From assembly GCA_016189835.1 (NCBI GenBank), contig JACPRU010000065.1, positions 1 to 64,000 on the forward strand: a stretch of 64,000 nucleotides of DNA, in the 5' to 3' direction. Position numbers and translations under genes: made by a program. Below the pieces are notes generated by a model. That model searched no databases and had not been told where the DNA came from. It was given only the letters and a program-made list of their open reading frames with translations. Origin of the DNA: Deltaproteobacteria bacterium. GTDB lineage: Bacteria; Desulfobacterota; Binatia; JACPRU01. Below are positions 1 to 8,010 of the stretch, piece after piece; within the stretch, counting starts at the first letter, position 1, and each line of letters opens with the position of its first letter.

Positions 1-83
1 AAACGGCCGGGGGCGCTTGGGATGGGAGAGATGCGAAAGGCTGGAAGTGACCCTCGCTTCCCCGACCCGCGATACGCAGGTCT

Positions 84-235
84 GCCTAACGCCTCGGACG
101 AGAACGGAGCCATCTCGGCAAGGGCCTTGCGGCGAAGGGGGTTCGAACGCGAGCAGCCACGCGAGTCGTTTGCTTAGACAGCGGACCTCAACCGCCCTCG
201 GGTGATTGCGCGGACCTGTCGAATAGAAGTTAGGC
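84..235 (+). other. possible integron attC site (degenerate)
   Basis: GCCTAAC at 84-90 and GTTAGGC at 229-235 bound the interval; inner arms pair weakly (CTCGgACgAG vs TTCGACAG). Confidence 0.35.
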
Positions 236-559
236 CGCTCGGACCACAAGACGCCCACGGCGCCGTGATCTCGGCTTCTCGCTGACCACGATCTCAACGT
301 CGCGATTGAGCGCGTTCAGAAACCGAATCAGCCGCTCGACCGAGAAGCCGCTGAGCCGCCCATTCCGAAGCGCCGACACCTTCGGCTGATCTATGCCCAG
401 GATTTTCGCCGCTTCAGCCTGGGTCAAGCCTCGCTTCCGAATGCTTTGCTCGATCTCGTAAGCCAAGCGGGCCTTCGCAAGAGCCTCTTCAGGCTGGGGT
501 CGCCCCAAGTCAGCAAATACGTTGCCGCTGCTCCGCGTGACCTTGATGCGCGCGCTCAT
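230..559 (-). CDS. XRE-family helix-turn-helix antitoxin (HigA-like)
   Basis: 109 aa; RSSGNVFADLG then HTH GLTQAEAAKILGIDQPKVSALRNGR; ATGA overlap with upstream toxin ORF. Confidence 0.85.
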   Translation of the reverse strand: MSARIKVTRSSGNVFADLGRPQPEEALAKARLAYEIEQSIRKRGLTQAEAAKILGIDQPKVSALRNGRLSGFSVERLIRFLNALNRDVEIVVSEKPRSRRRGRLVVRAA

Positions 560-957
560 TGCCTGCCTCCCGAAGTCGCCTCGGTATCCATCTCCGCTGC
601 CCGCGTCAGTCTCTGCTCGATCAACTCGACGTCCCTCCTCGGCGTCTCGACTCCCTTCTTCGACTTTTTCTGAAACGCATGCAGTACGTATACCGCGTGA
701 ACCAAACGCACCGTATACACCGCTCGGTACGTATCTCCTTGGTGATCCGAGATCATCTCGAGAACCCGGCCTCCCTTGAACCCCTTGAGCGGCTTGGTCT
801 TGCGGTGCTTATCGCCCATCTGCGCGAGGTAGATTCCATAACCCATCTCATCCTGAACCTCGTCCGGGAACCTCTTCAGGTCCTCAAGGCTCGTGCCCAC
901 CCACACTGCCGGTCTCGGCTTACGCCCTTCCTCCCCCACGACCGTACCATGCCACAT
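556..957 (-). CDS. Gp49-like / RelE-HigB superfamily toxin
   Basis: 133 aa; FPDEVQDEMGYGIYLAQMGDK...VYTVRLVHAVYVLHAFQKKSKKG typical of phage-derived Gp49-like toxins. Confidence 0.85.
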   Translation of the reverse strand: MWHGTVVGEEGRKPRPAVWVGTSLEDLKRFPDEVQDEMGYGIYLAQMGDKHRKTKPLKGFKGGRVLEMISDHQGDTYRAVYTVRLVHAVYVLHAFQKKSKKGVETPRRDVELIEQRLTRAAEMDTEATSGGRQ

Positions 958-989
958 CTAGCATGGGTGCGCAAGGCGGCCTAACCAAG

Positions 990-1127
990 GCCTAACCAGG
1001 CGCTGCAGCTGACGCCGAGCAGCTGTCCTGACTCACCGCCGGTGGTTCGCGCCTCTCGCTTTTTCGGTCGGGTCGTCTCGTGGTATGCATCGACTGCTCG
1101 GCGCAGCTGAGCGCCAAAGCGTTAGGC
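990..1127 (+). other. integron attC recombination site
   Basis: GCCTAACCAGGCGCTgCAGCTGaCGCCGAGCAG ... CTGCTCGGCGCAGCTGAGCGCCAAAGCGTTAGGC: arms are complementary apart from the core spacer and two extra bases (g, a) six apart on the left arm, the attC layout. Confidence 0.85.
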
Positions 1128-1433
1128 TGCTTCGGGATGTTTGCGACGACGTTGAGCCACGTGGAGCCGCACGCGCATTCCCGCGCGCGAGAGCATCTCC
1201 ACGAGTCCATCGATACTGAACAGATCGATTCGGCCGCGGACGAGATCACTGATCCGCGGCTGTGTGGCACCCAACAGCCTGGCAGCCTCAGCTTGCGTGA
1301 CCTTTCGTCGCTTGATGAGCCGGGTGATCTGCAACATGAGCTCCGCTCGAAGCTTGAGGCTTTCCGCCTCCTGCCTGCTGAAACCGAGATCACGGAACAC
1401 ATTCCCCCTCGATCGCTCAATCTTCATTGCCAT
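1122..1433 (-). CDS. XRE-family helix-turn-helix antitoxin (HigA-like)
   Basis: 103 aa; RSRGNVFRDLG and HTH KVTQAEAARLLGATQPRISDLVRGR; paralogous to 230-559. Confidence 0.85.
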   Translation of the reverse strand: MAMKIERSRGNVFRDLGFSRQEAESLKLRAELMLQITRLIKRRKVTQAEAARLLGATQPRISDLVRGRIDLFSIDGLVEMLSRAGMRVRLHVAQRRRKHPEAA

Positions 1434-1438
1434 CGTCT

Positions 1439-1789
1439 CTATTCCCAGTTCCGGCTCTTCCGAGCGGTCCGTCGCGCGTTGAGAAGGGCCTTCAGCCTCG
1501 TTCGCGCGAGCTCGATGTCCTCTCTCGCCGTCTTCCTTGCCTTTTTCTCGAAGGCATGGAGCACGTAGATCGATTCCTCAAGGCGCGTCACGTACAAGAC
1601 GCGATGTTCGAGCTTGGTATGAATTCGAATCTCCTGAACCCCCAGGCCAACGCTTGGCATCGCCTTCCAATCCGTCGGTTCGGTCCCGCTCTGCACGAGG
1701 TAAAGTTCATAGCCTGTCCGTTTCCGCGCATCGTCCGGAAACCCGCGCACGTCTCTTCGCGAGGAGCCCAACCACGTCAGCTGCCGCAT
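1439..1789 (-). CDS. Gp49-like / RelE-HigB superfamily toxin
   Basis: Start at MRQLTWLGSSRRDVRGFPDDARKRTGYELYLVQSG; YVTRLEESIYVLHAFEKKARKT; followed by antitoxin gene. Confidence 0.85.
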   Translation of the reverse strand: MRQLTWLGSSRRDVRGFPDDARKRTGYELYLVQSGTEPTDWKAMPSVGLGVQEIRIHTKLEHRVLYVTRLEESIYVLHAFEKKARKTAREDIELARTRLKALLNARRTARKSRNWE

Positions 1790-1799
1790 CCCATCACGC

Positions 1800-1827
1800 A
1801 GTATACAAGATTCTGTATGCGTGGCAA
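1800..1827 (-). promoter_or_regulatory. putative sigma70 promoter with overlapping palindromic operator for the 1122-1789 TA module
   Basis: Minus strand TTGCCA-N16-TATACT; overlapping ATACA-agattc-TGTAT (1803-1818); 11 nt upstream of toxin ATG. Confidence 0.5.
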
Positions 1828-1830
1828 GCA

Positions 1831-1857
1831 GCCTAACGGTCGTTGGGCGGCTGAGAG
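1831..1857 (+). other. possible truncated attC left half
   Basis: GCCTAACGGTCGTTGGGCGGCTGAG; RYYYAAC core but no convincing right-hand partner downstream. Confidence 0.25.
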
Positions 1858-1922
1858 TTGGGCACGCGAGCATCGCCAGCGACGCTCTTGAAGAGCCTAC
1901 ATGATGTAGCTACACTCCGGCG

Positions 1923-2083
1923 GTGCGGTTTGAGTGGGATGAGGCGAAGCGGAAGGCATTCTGGGCGGTCGCGTCGTAGCCATCGCCCACACAGAGCGTG
2001 AGGATGCCATCCGGTTCATCTCCATCAGGCGGGCAACCAAGAATGAGGAAAAGAAGTACTTCGCGAAGATCCCCGAGGCGTAA
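1923..2083 (+). pseudogene. brnT toxin gene with internal deletion and frameshift
   Basis: VRFEWDEAKRKA (BrnT N-terminus) runs into a different frame encoding LGGRVVAIAHTEREDAIRFISIRRATKNEEKKYF (BrnT C-terminus); the middle is missing. Confidence 0.8.
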
Positions 2084-2297
2084 GGGCATCAATCTCTCGG
2101 ATATCCCCGAGGTGTCTCCCGAGGCGTTCGCTAGAGGGTTGGTTCGCAAGGGGCTAGAGCCGGTGGCTCGCAAAGCGCAGGTCACCCTGCGGATCGACGC
2201 CGACGTCATCGAGTGGTTCCGGGACCGAGGTCGGGGCTACCAGACTCGGATCAACGCGGTTCTCAAGGCGTTCAAAGACGCCCACGGTCGTGCCTAG
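2043..2297 (+). CDS. BrnA-family antitoxin
   Basis: LSDIPEVSPEAFARG...QVTLRIDADVIEWFRDRGRGYQTRINAVLKAF; overlaps the brnT remnant end as in brnTA operons. Confidence 0.85.
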   Translation: MRKRSTSRRSPRRKGINLSDIPEVSPEAFARGLVRKGLEPVARKAQVTLRIDADVIEWFRDRGRGYQTRINAVLKAFKDAHGRA

Positions 2298-3155
2298 TAG
2301 GCGGGGAAACGCTCGACGTGCAGGCGAGGATGGCGGGCAAGGAGTTGGCGGACGGCGGGACCGCGATGAATGGAGCCTCCGTCCCAGAGCAGGATGATGT
2401 GCCCGCTCAGGTGCCGCAGCAGCAGGCGCAATAAGCAGCGACCTCGAGGTGGGTACTGTTGTCGAAGTGGAAGTGGAGGCCCAGGCGACGACGCCGGGGA
2501 CTCACGGTCACTGCGGAGATCGCCGAGATCTTGTCGCGCTCGTAGCGGTGGAAGACCAGCGGCGTCTTGCCGCAGGGAGCCCAGGTGCGGCGCACGGTCG
2601 GGATGAGAAGGAAGCCGCTCTCGTCCAGGAAAACGACATACGCCATCAGTCGTCGGGCTTTTTTTTAATCTCGACCCAACGGTAGCGCTTCCAATGAGCG
2701 ATCGCCGCTTCGTTCCGCTCCACTGCCCGTCGTTCGGGCTTCTGATAACTCCACCCGAGTTCCGCCAGGATGCGGCTCACGTGCGCTGGATGGTAGTCGA
2801 TCCTCAACTCCTGCTTGATCACGGCGGCGATCCGCCGGGTGGTCCACAGATCGTTCGGGTAGCCGTAGCGCCGAGCCCCCACGGCAAGGATCTTCGGCAG
2901 GCGCTGCCGCTGCCGGGGCGTCAGCTTCGGCGGCCGCCCCGCAGCAGGTCTTGCCGCCAGACCCTGCTCTCCCTTCCGGCGCCACGTCTCACGCCACTGC
3001 CACACGGCGCTCACTGCTGCGCCGATCATCCGCGCCACCGCCGACAGCGAGTTCCCGGCTTCCAACAGCCGCACTGCCCGCCGCCGACGCCTCTCCAGCT
3101 CCGCCGGGCTTCCACGCGCTTCCGGGTCACGATGGGCAGCGCGCGCCTGGGTCAT
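2294..3155 (-). mobile_element. IS630-family transposase remnant
   Basis: N-terminal HTH ORF (2646-3155), A8 run, then DDE ORF (2407-2646, VVFLDESGFLLIPTVRRTWAPCGKTP); a further frame continues RLLLRHLSGHIILLWDGGSIHRG...LHVERFPAY then stop; C-terminus missing. Confidence 0.8.
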
Positions 3156-3371
3156 CCCGTGCTCGACGACACCGACCAGGCCATCCTCGCCAGCCTCGCC
3201 GGCGGCAAGGGGCGCCCGACGAGCGAGATCGCCGAGGCGATCGCACTCACCCCGCGCGCCACGCGCACCCGTCTGGCCCGGCTCGTCGGCCGCGGGCTGG
3301 TGCGCGAGATCGGCACGGGGCCGCAGGACCCGCAGCGGCGCTACTACCTGGCCGATCGAGGCCCGGCATGA
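3132..3371 (+). pseudogene. winged-helix C-terminal fragment (ATP-binding/transcriptional-regulator-like)
   Basis: LDDTDQAILASLAGGKGRPTSEIAEAIALTPRATRTRLARLVGRGLVREIGTGPQDPQRRYYL; upstream part absent at the IS boundary. Confidence 0.5.
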
Positions 3372-3768
3372 AGCTCACCCTCCACAGCAGCTCGAAGCCC
3401 ACCTCTGGGGCGCGGCGAACATCCTGCGCGGCAAGACCGCGGGGCAGGACTACAAGAACTACATCCCGTCGCTGATGTTCTACAAGCGCCTCTGCGACCG
3501 GTGGGAGTGCGAGGCTCAAGGACGGCGTACAGGAGCGCTATCTCAGCTACTACGGCATCCGGCGCGTGATCCAGGACGGGGCCACGCCGGAGGTGCACTA
3601 CATACGGGACAAGGTGCCGTTCAAGGTGGACGAGGAGCCGCTGAGCGTCGGGTTCGAGCAGATGTGCGCGGAGATGGAGCTGGGGGACGAGGAGGCGAAG
3701 GACTCCATCCAGCGCCAGCGCGCGCAGTGGAAAGAGCTGGCCCGCCATCACAGCGCAGCTGAGAGCCG
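3368..3768 (+). pseudogene. decayed type I restriction-modification remnant (HsdM N-terminus joined to HsdR-like segment)
   Basis: QQLEAHLWGAANILRGKTAGQDYKNYIPSLMFYKRLCDRWE (HsdM) after a 2-nt frameshift, then ERYLSYYGIRRVIQDGATPEVHYIRDKVPFKVDEEPLSVGFEQMCAEMEL (HsdR-like). Confidence 0.7.
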
Positions 3769-3852
3769 GATCGTGTGGCCGCTTGAATCAGTAGTGGTAC
3801 CGGGCCTGAAGGAAGTCGACGCGATCGGCGCGGGTGAGTGCCAAGTCGTCGA

Positions 3853-6183
3853 TCAGGCGATGACCTTCGCGGAGCGCAGCTCGGCGATCTCGACCGCCCC
3901 CAGGCCGAGGACGCCGCGCAGCACCGCCTCGGTGTGCTCGCCGTGCAGCGGCCCCGGGCGGTCGACGCGGCCGGGGGTCGCGGAGAGCTCGGCGGGGACG
4001 CCGTCGAGCACCACCGTCCCGCCCTCCGGCGTGGCCACCGCCTTCCAGTAGCCGCGGGCCCGCAGGTGCGGGTCGTGGGCGCAGAGGTCCTCGCCGTTGG
4101 CGACCGTGGAGGCGGCCACGCCGCGCCGCTGGCAGAGCGCGGTGACCTCCTCGGGGGCGTGCGTCGCCGTCCAGCGCTCGACGAGCGCGTCCAGTGCCGC
4201 GGCGTCGGCCAGGCGCGAATCGGCGGTGGCGAAGCGGGGATCGGCCGTCCAGGGCTCGCCGACGACAGCCGCGAACGCCCGCCATTCGGGCTCGCTCAGC
4301 ACCGCGATCGCCACCCAGCGGTCGTCGCCGGCGCAGCGGTAGACGCCGTGCGGCGCGCCCGGAGCTTCCTGGGAGCGGTTCTCGGGCCGCTCGGGCTCTG
4401 CTCCCCGATTGGCGAGCTCGACGAGCATCGGGCCCATCAGCGCGGTGACGCTCTCGAGCTCCGAGAGGTCGACGAACTGCCCCTCGCCGGTGCGGCGGCG
4501 ATGATGCAGGGCGGCGACCACGGCGAGCGCACCGGCGAGCCCCGCGCAGACGTCGGCGTGCGAGAAGCCCCAGCCCACCGGCTCGCCGCCGCGCCGGCGC
4601 ATCAGAGCCGTGTGGCCGCAGAGCGCTTGCAGCGTCGGGCCGAAGCTCACCCAGTCGCGCCGCGGACCGCTCGCTCCGAAGCCCGACATCGCGACGGCGA
4701 TGACGTCGGGGCGCAACCGGCGCAGGCCGTCGTAGTCGAGGCCCCATTGCGCCATGACGCGCGGGCTGAAGTTGTCGATCACCACGTCGCTGCGCGCCGC
4801 CAGGCGCCGGGCGAGAGCGATGCCCCGCGGGCCCCCGAGGTCGAGGATCACGCTCTGCTTGCCGCGGTTCAGGTTGCCGAACAGCCCGCCGCGCCGCTCG
4901 GCGTCGAGCGTGGCCGGGCGCTCGACCTTGATCACCTCGGCGCCGTGGTCGGCGAGGATGCGGCTGGCCAGCGGGCCGGCGAAGACGTGCGTGAAATCGA
5001 GCACGCGGATGCCGTCGAGCGGCCGGCCGGCCGGGAGCGGCGAGGCGGCCGGGAGCGCCGCGCTCGGCGCCGGCGCGGCCGCTTCCGCCGCCCGGCCGGC
5101 GTCGCCGAGCGCCGGCGCGGCCGCGCGCGTTCGCAGCGGCGAGCGCGACATGCGAAACGGCGGACCCGGGAAGCGCAGCCGCGTTCCCGGGATCGGCGCG
5201 AAGAAGCCGCGCGCGGCGAGCTGCGGATCGCAGAGCAGCGCCTGCGGTCCGCGCACGGCGGCGAACGGCAGGCGGCGGAGCTGCGCCCCCTCGAGGATCT
5301 CCGCGGCGGTCCGATCCGCCGCCCAACGGTTGAGCCGCGCGTAGATCTCGCCGGCGTGCTCGCGGCGGACCTCGAGGTCGTCCCACTCCCGCTCGGCGAG
5401 AGGGCCGCCGACGCCCTGCTTCATCGTCCAGCCGGCGAGCGTCGCCCAGTCCCCCATGAGCGACAGCGTCGCGTGGCCGTCGCGACAGCGGGTGGTGCGG
5501 AACAAGCCGCTCCAGTGCAGCGGCGCGCGGCGCGGCTCGATGCGGCGCTCGTGGTTCCAGGCCGCGCTCACCTGCTCGAGCGCGCCGACCACCGCTTCCT
5601 GGACGCTGACGTCGACCGTCTGGCCGCGCCCGCTCCGCTGCCGCTCGACGAGCGCGAGCAGCGCGCCGATCACGGCGTGGATCGAGGCCGCGTGATAGGC
5701 CTGGAGGCCGAAGCCCTGCAGCGGCGCCTCGCCGGCGAACCCGTTGGGGAACAGCATGCCGCCCGCGGCCTGCGCCACCAGGTCGGAGCAGCGAAAGCCC
5801 GCGTGCGGTCCGCTCGGCCCGAACGGCGTGACCCGCACGGCCACCAGGCGCGGGTTCGTGCGGCGCACGGCTTCGGCGTCGAGGCCGTACGGCGGGGGCT
5901 CGGACGGCGGCGTGGAATCGAGCCAGACGTCGGCCGAGGCGAGCAGCCGCCGCAGGCCGGCCGCGTCGGCGCGGCGCGCGGGGTCGCAGACCACGCTCCG
6001 CTTGCCGGCGTTGTAGAACGCGAAGAACGAGCCGCGCGGGGGAACGCGCCGCGACGGCGCGCCGGACGGCGGCTCGATCTTCCAGACCCGGGCGCCGAGG
6101 TCGGCGAGCAGCCGCCCGGCGAGCTCGGCGGCGGCGCCGGCGGTCTCGATCACGCGGACGGCGTCGAGCGCGCCTTCAGACAC
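3853..6183 (-). CDS. CaiB/BaiF family CoA-transferase, two fused domains
   Basis: 776 aa with two class III CoA-transferase repeats (GRLLADLGARVWKIEPP; GPLASRILADHGAEVIKVERP). Confidence 0.9.
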   Translation of the reverse strand: MSEGALDAVRVIETAGAAAELAGRLLADLGARVWKIEPPSGAPSRRVPPRGSFFAFYNAGKRSVVCDPARRADAAGLRRLLASADVWLDSTPPSEPPPYGLDAEAVRRTNPRLVAVRVTPFGPSGPHAGFRCSDLVAQAAGGMLFPNGFAGEAPLQGFGLQAYHAASIHAVIGALLALVERQRSGRGQTVDVSVQEAVVGALEQVSAAWNHERRIEPRRAPLHWSGLFRTTRCRDGHATLSLMGDWATLAGWTMKQGVGGPLAEREWDDLEVRREHAGEIYARLNRWAADRTAAEILEGAQLRRLPFAAVRGPQALLCDPQLAARGFFAPIPGTRLRFPGPPFRMSRSPLRTRAAAPALGDAGRAAEAAAPAPSAALPAASPLPAGRPLDGIRVLDFTHVFAGPLASRILADHGAEVIKVERPATLDAERRGGLFGNLNRGKQSVILDLGGPRGIALARRLAARSDVVIDNFSPRVMAQWGLDYDGLRRLRPDVIAVAMSGFGASGPRRDWVSFGPTLQALCGHTALMRRRGGEPVGWGFSHADVCAGLAGALAVVAALHHRRRTGEGQFVDLSELESVTALMGPMLVELANRGAEPERPENRSQEAPGAPHGVYRCAGDDRWVAIAVLSEPEWRAFAAVVGEPWTADPRFATADSRLADAAALDALVERWTATHAPEEVTALCQRRGVAASTVANGEDLCAHDPHLRARGYWKAVATPEGGTVVLDGVPAELSATPGRVDRPGPLHGEHTEAVLRGVLGLGAVEIAELRSAKVIA

Positions 6184-7591
6184 GCGTGAACAGATCGCCG
6201 GCCGTCTCCGCCGTCAGCTCCGAGACGCGCGAGACGCGGTCGGCGAGCTCCGCCAGGGTTTCGAGCGTCGAGCCGCCGACGTCGATGAGGATCGCGTAGA
6301 GCGAGAAGTCGAGGCGCTGCTTCTCGGCGAGGAAGCGCCGCTTCCATTCTTCGCTCACCCGGCATTCGCCGTCGCTGATCAGCACGACGTCGCCGCGGCG
6401 GAAGCGCGAGTCGCCGAGGCACTCGACCGCGGCGTCGAGCGGGTGCTCGAAGTCGGTGCCGCCGCCGGCGAAGTAGTCGGCGAGATCGAGCGAGCCCTCG
6501 AGATCCGCGGCGTAGCGCTCGCCGCGGTTCAAGTCGAGCGTGTACAGGCCGGTCTCCGGAGAGGAGAAGAGGATCGCCCGGAAGCGCCGCCGCTCGCGCC
6601 GGGCGATGTCGAGCAGCGTCAACGCCACGGCCTTAGACCAGATCTCCTTGTCGCCCGCCATCGAGGAGCTGGTGTCGAGGCAGACCACCATCGGGCCGCG
6701 GCCCCGCTCGTCGTCGCCGCGCAGGCGGTACTGGAGGAGCGCGCCCTCGACGTAGCGGCGCCTCCAATCGAGCCGCAGCACGGGATGGCGCAGGCCGATC
6801 AACTCCTGGGGCAAGAGCCGCGCGAGCTCGCGTCCGGTCTCGACGTCGAGGATCTCCTCGCTCGGGCGCTCGAACAGCCGGTGACGCAGCGCCAGCGCCT
6901 GCTCGCGCATGCGGCCGAGGAGCCGGGAGAGCTTGCGGAGCTTCGGATTGTGCGCCAGGCGCCGGCCGAGCTCGAGACTGCGCGCCGCCGAGCCGGGGCC
7001 GCGCGCGCCGAGCGCCCGCCCCCAGCTCTCCGCCTCGTCGGCGGCGTCGTCGAGCTCCTGGGCGACGCCGAGGGCCTCGGCCTCGAGCCGCTTCTTGCCC
7101 GCTTCGGCGCGGTTGGCGACGTCGCGCGCGACCTCCGCGGCGCGGCGCTCGAGCCGCCGCTCGGCCACCAGCGCCTCGCGCGCGAGGCGCTCGCGCAGCG
7201 CGTCGATCTCGGAGCGCGCGTCCTCGCCGAGCTCCGCGTCGCCCCGCATCTCCTCGGCGCGCTCGATCTCGCGCAGACGCTCGGCGTGCTCGGCCTCGTC
7301 GTGCCGCAGCGCGAAGTGGTCGAGGAGATCGCGCCGCGAGAACAGCTTTTCGGAGCGCAGCAGCTCGAGCGCGCGCTCGCCGAGCAGCACGGCGCCGAGC
7401 CCGGCGCGGATCTCGTCGAGCTGGGTGCGCGCCTTCAGGTGCTCGTAGGGGGTGGAGGCCAGCAGGCCGTCGAGCAGCACGCGGTTCACGCGCGCGCTCG
7501 GCGCCACGGAGGATTCGGGGAGCGGGAGCACGTTGTACTTGTAGAGCGCGGCGAACAGATCCTGAAGCAGCGCGGCGAACTGCGGCAGCAA
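6176..7591 (-). CDS. VWA domain-containing protein (ViaA/CoxE-like); true start may be upstream
   Basis: MVVCLDTSSSMAGDKEIWSKAVALTLLDIARRERRRFRAILFSS (MIDAS DTSSS); open frame continues upstream of the listed start. Confidence 0.8.
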   Translation of the reverse strand: MLPQFAALLQDLFAALYKYNVLPLPESSVAPSARVNRVLLDGLLASTPYEHLKARTQLDEIRAGLGAVLLGERALELLRSEKLFSRRDLLDHFALRHDEAEHAERLREIERAEEMRGDAELGEDARSEIDALRERLAREALVAERRLERRAAEVARDVANRAEAGKKRLEAEALGVAQELDDAADEAESWGRALGARGPGSAARSLELGRRLAHNPKLRKLSRLLGRMREQALALRHRLFERPSEEILDVETGRELARLLPQELIGLRHPVLRLDWRRRYVEGALLQYRLRGDDERGRGPMVVCLDTSSSMAGDKEIWSKAVALTLLDIARRERRRFRAILFSSPETGLYTLDLNRGERYAADLEGSLDLADYFAGGGTDFEHPLDAAVECLGDSRFRRGDVVLISDGECRVSEEWKRRFLAEKQRLDFSLYAILIDVGGSTLETLAELADRVSRVSELTAETAGDLFTRV

Positions 7592-7761
7592 GACCGCGCC
7601 ACGCTCCTCGACCGCCCGCAGCGATGCCGAATCCCGGCGCAGCTCCTCGAAGCGCGCGCGGTCGTAGGAGTCGGTCTCGATCCACGCGGTGCCGGAAGGA
7701 ATCCGGTGCCGCCGGGTGGTCGCGGATGCCGGCGGAGCGGCGGGTTTCCGGCGTCGACGCC

Positions 7762-7968
7762 TCAGTGGTGGAACTCTTTCTTGGTGTAGAACTGCTCGAG
7801 GCCGGAGAGCACCTCCACGAGGTGCGCGAACTCGTCCTCGTTCAGGTAGATGTCGACGCCGTGGTTGTAGAGCGAGAAGGCGACGTTGGTGCGCCCCTCG
7901 TCATCCCAGTAGCGGAGCACGCGGAAGCACTCGCACTCGTAGAGAACCTTCTCGTCCTTTTCGCCCAT
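7762..7968 (-). CDS. small hypothetical protein between RavA-like and ViaA-like genes
   Basis: 68 aa MGEKDEKVLYECECFRVLRYWDDEGRTNVAFSLYNHGVDIYLNEDEF...; fits the operon gap. Confidence 0.65.
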   Translation of the reverse strand: MGEKDEKVLYECECFRVLRYWDDEGRTNVAFSLYNHGVDIYLNEDEFAHLVEVLSGLEQFYTKKEFHH

Positions 7969-8010
7969 GAGGGATCCTTTCGAAGCCAGGCTAGCACGTT
8001 CGCGCGGGGG

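Noticed and set aside
129-147. tRNA-like T-loop/acceptor fragment (TTCGAACCCCCTTCGCCGC on minus strand) as an island attachment site
   Set aside because: No paired T-stem or remaining tRNA arms; the stretch lies inside the possible attC interval and GTTCGAAC is itself a palindrome.
1747-1848. attC site spanning GCCCAAC (in the toxin start region) to GTTGGGC
   Set aside because: The left core is coding sequence for the toxin N-terminus (LTWLG) and the arms lack attC-type pairing.
3788-3840. C-terminal fragment LALTRADRVDFLQARYHY as an outer-membrane protein remnant
   Set aside because: Too short and no supporting upstream homologous sequence.
3838-6189. 783-aa + strand ORF opposite the CoA-transferase
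   Set aside because: Antisense open frame typical of high-GC DNA; low-complexity Arg/Ala-rich product while the minus strand encodes clear CaiB domains.
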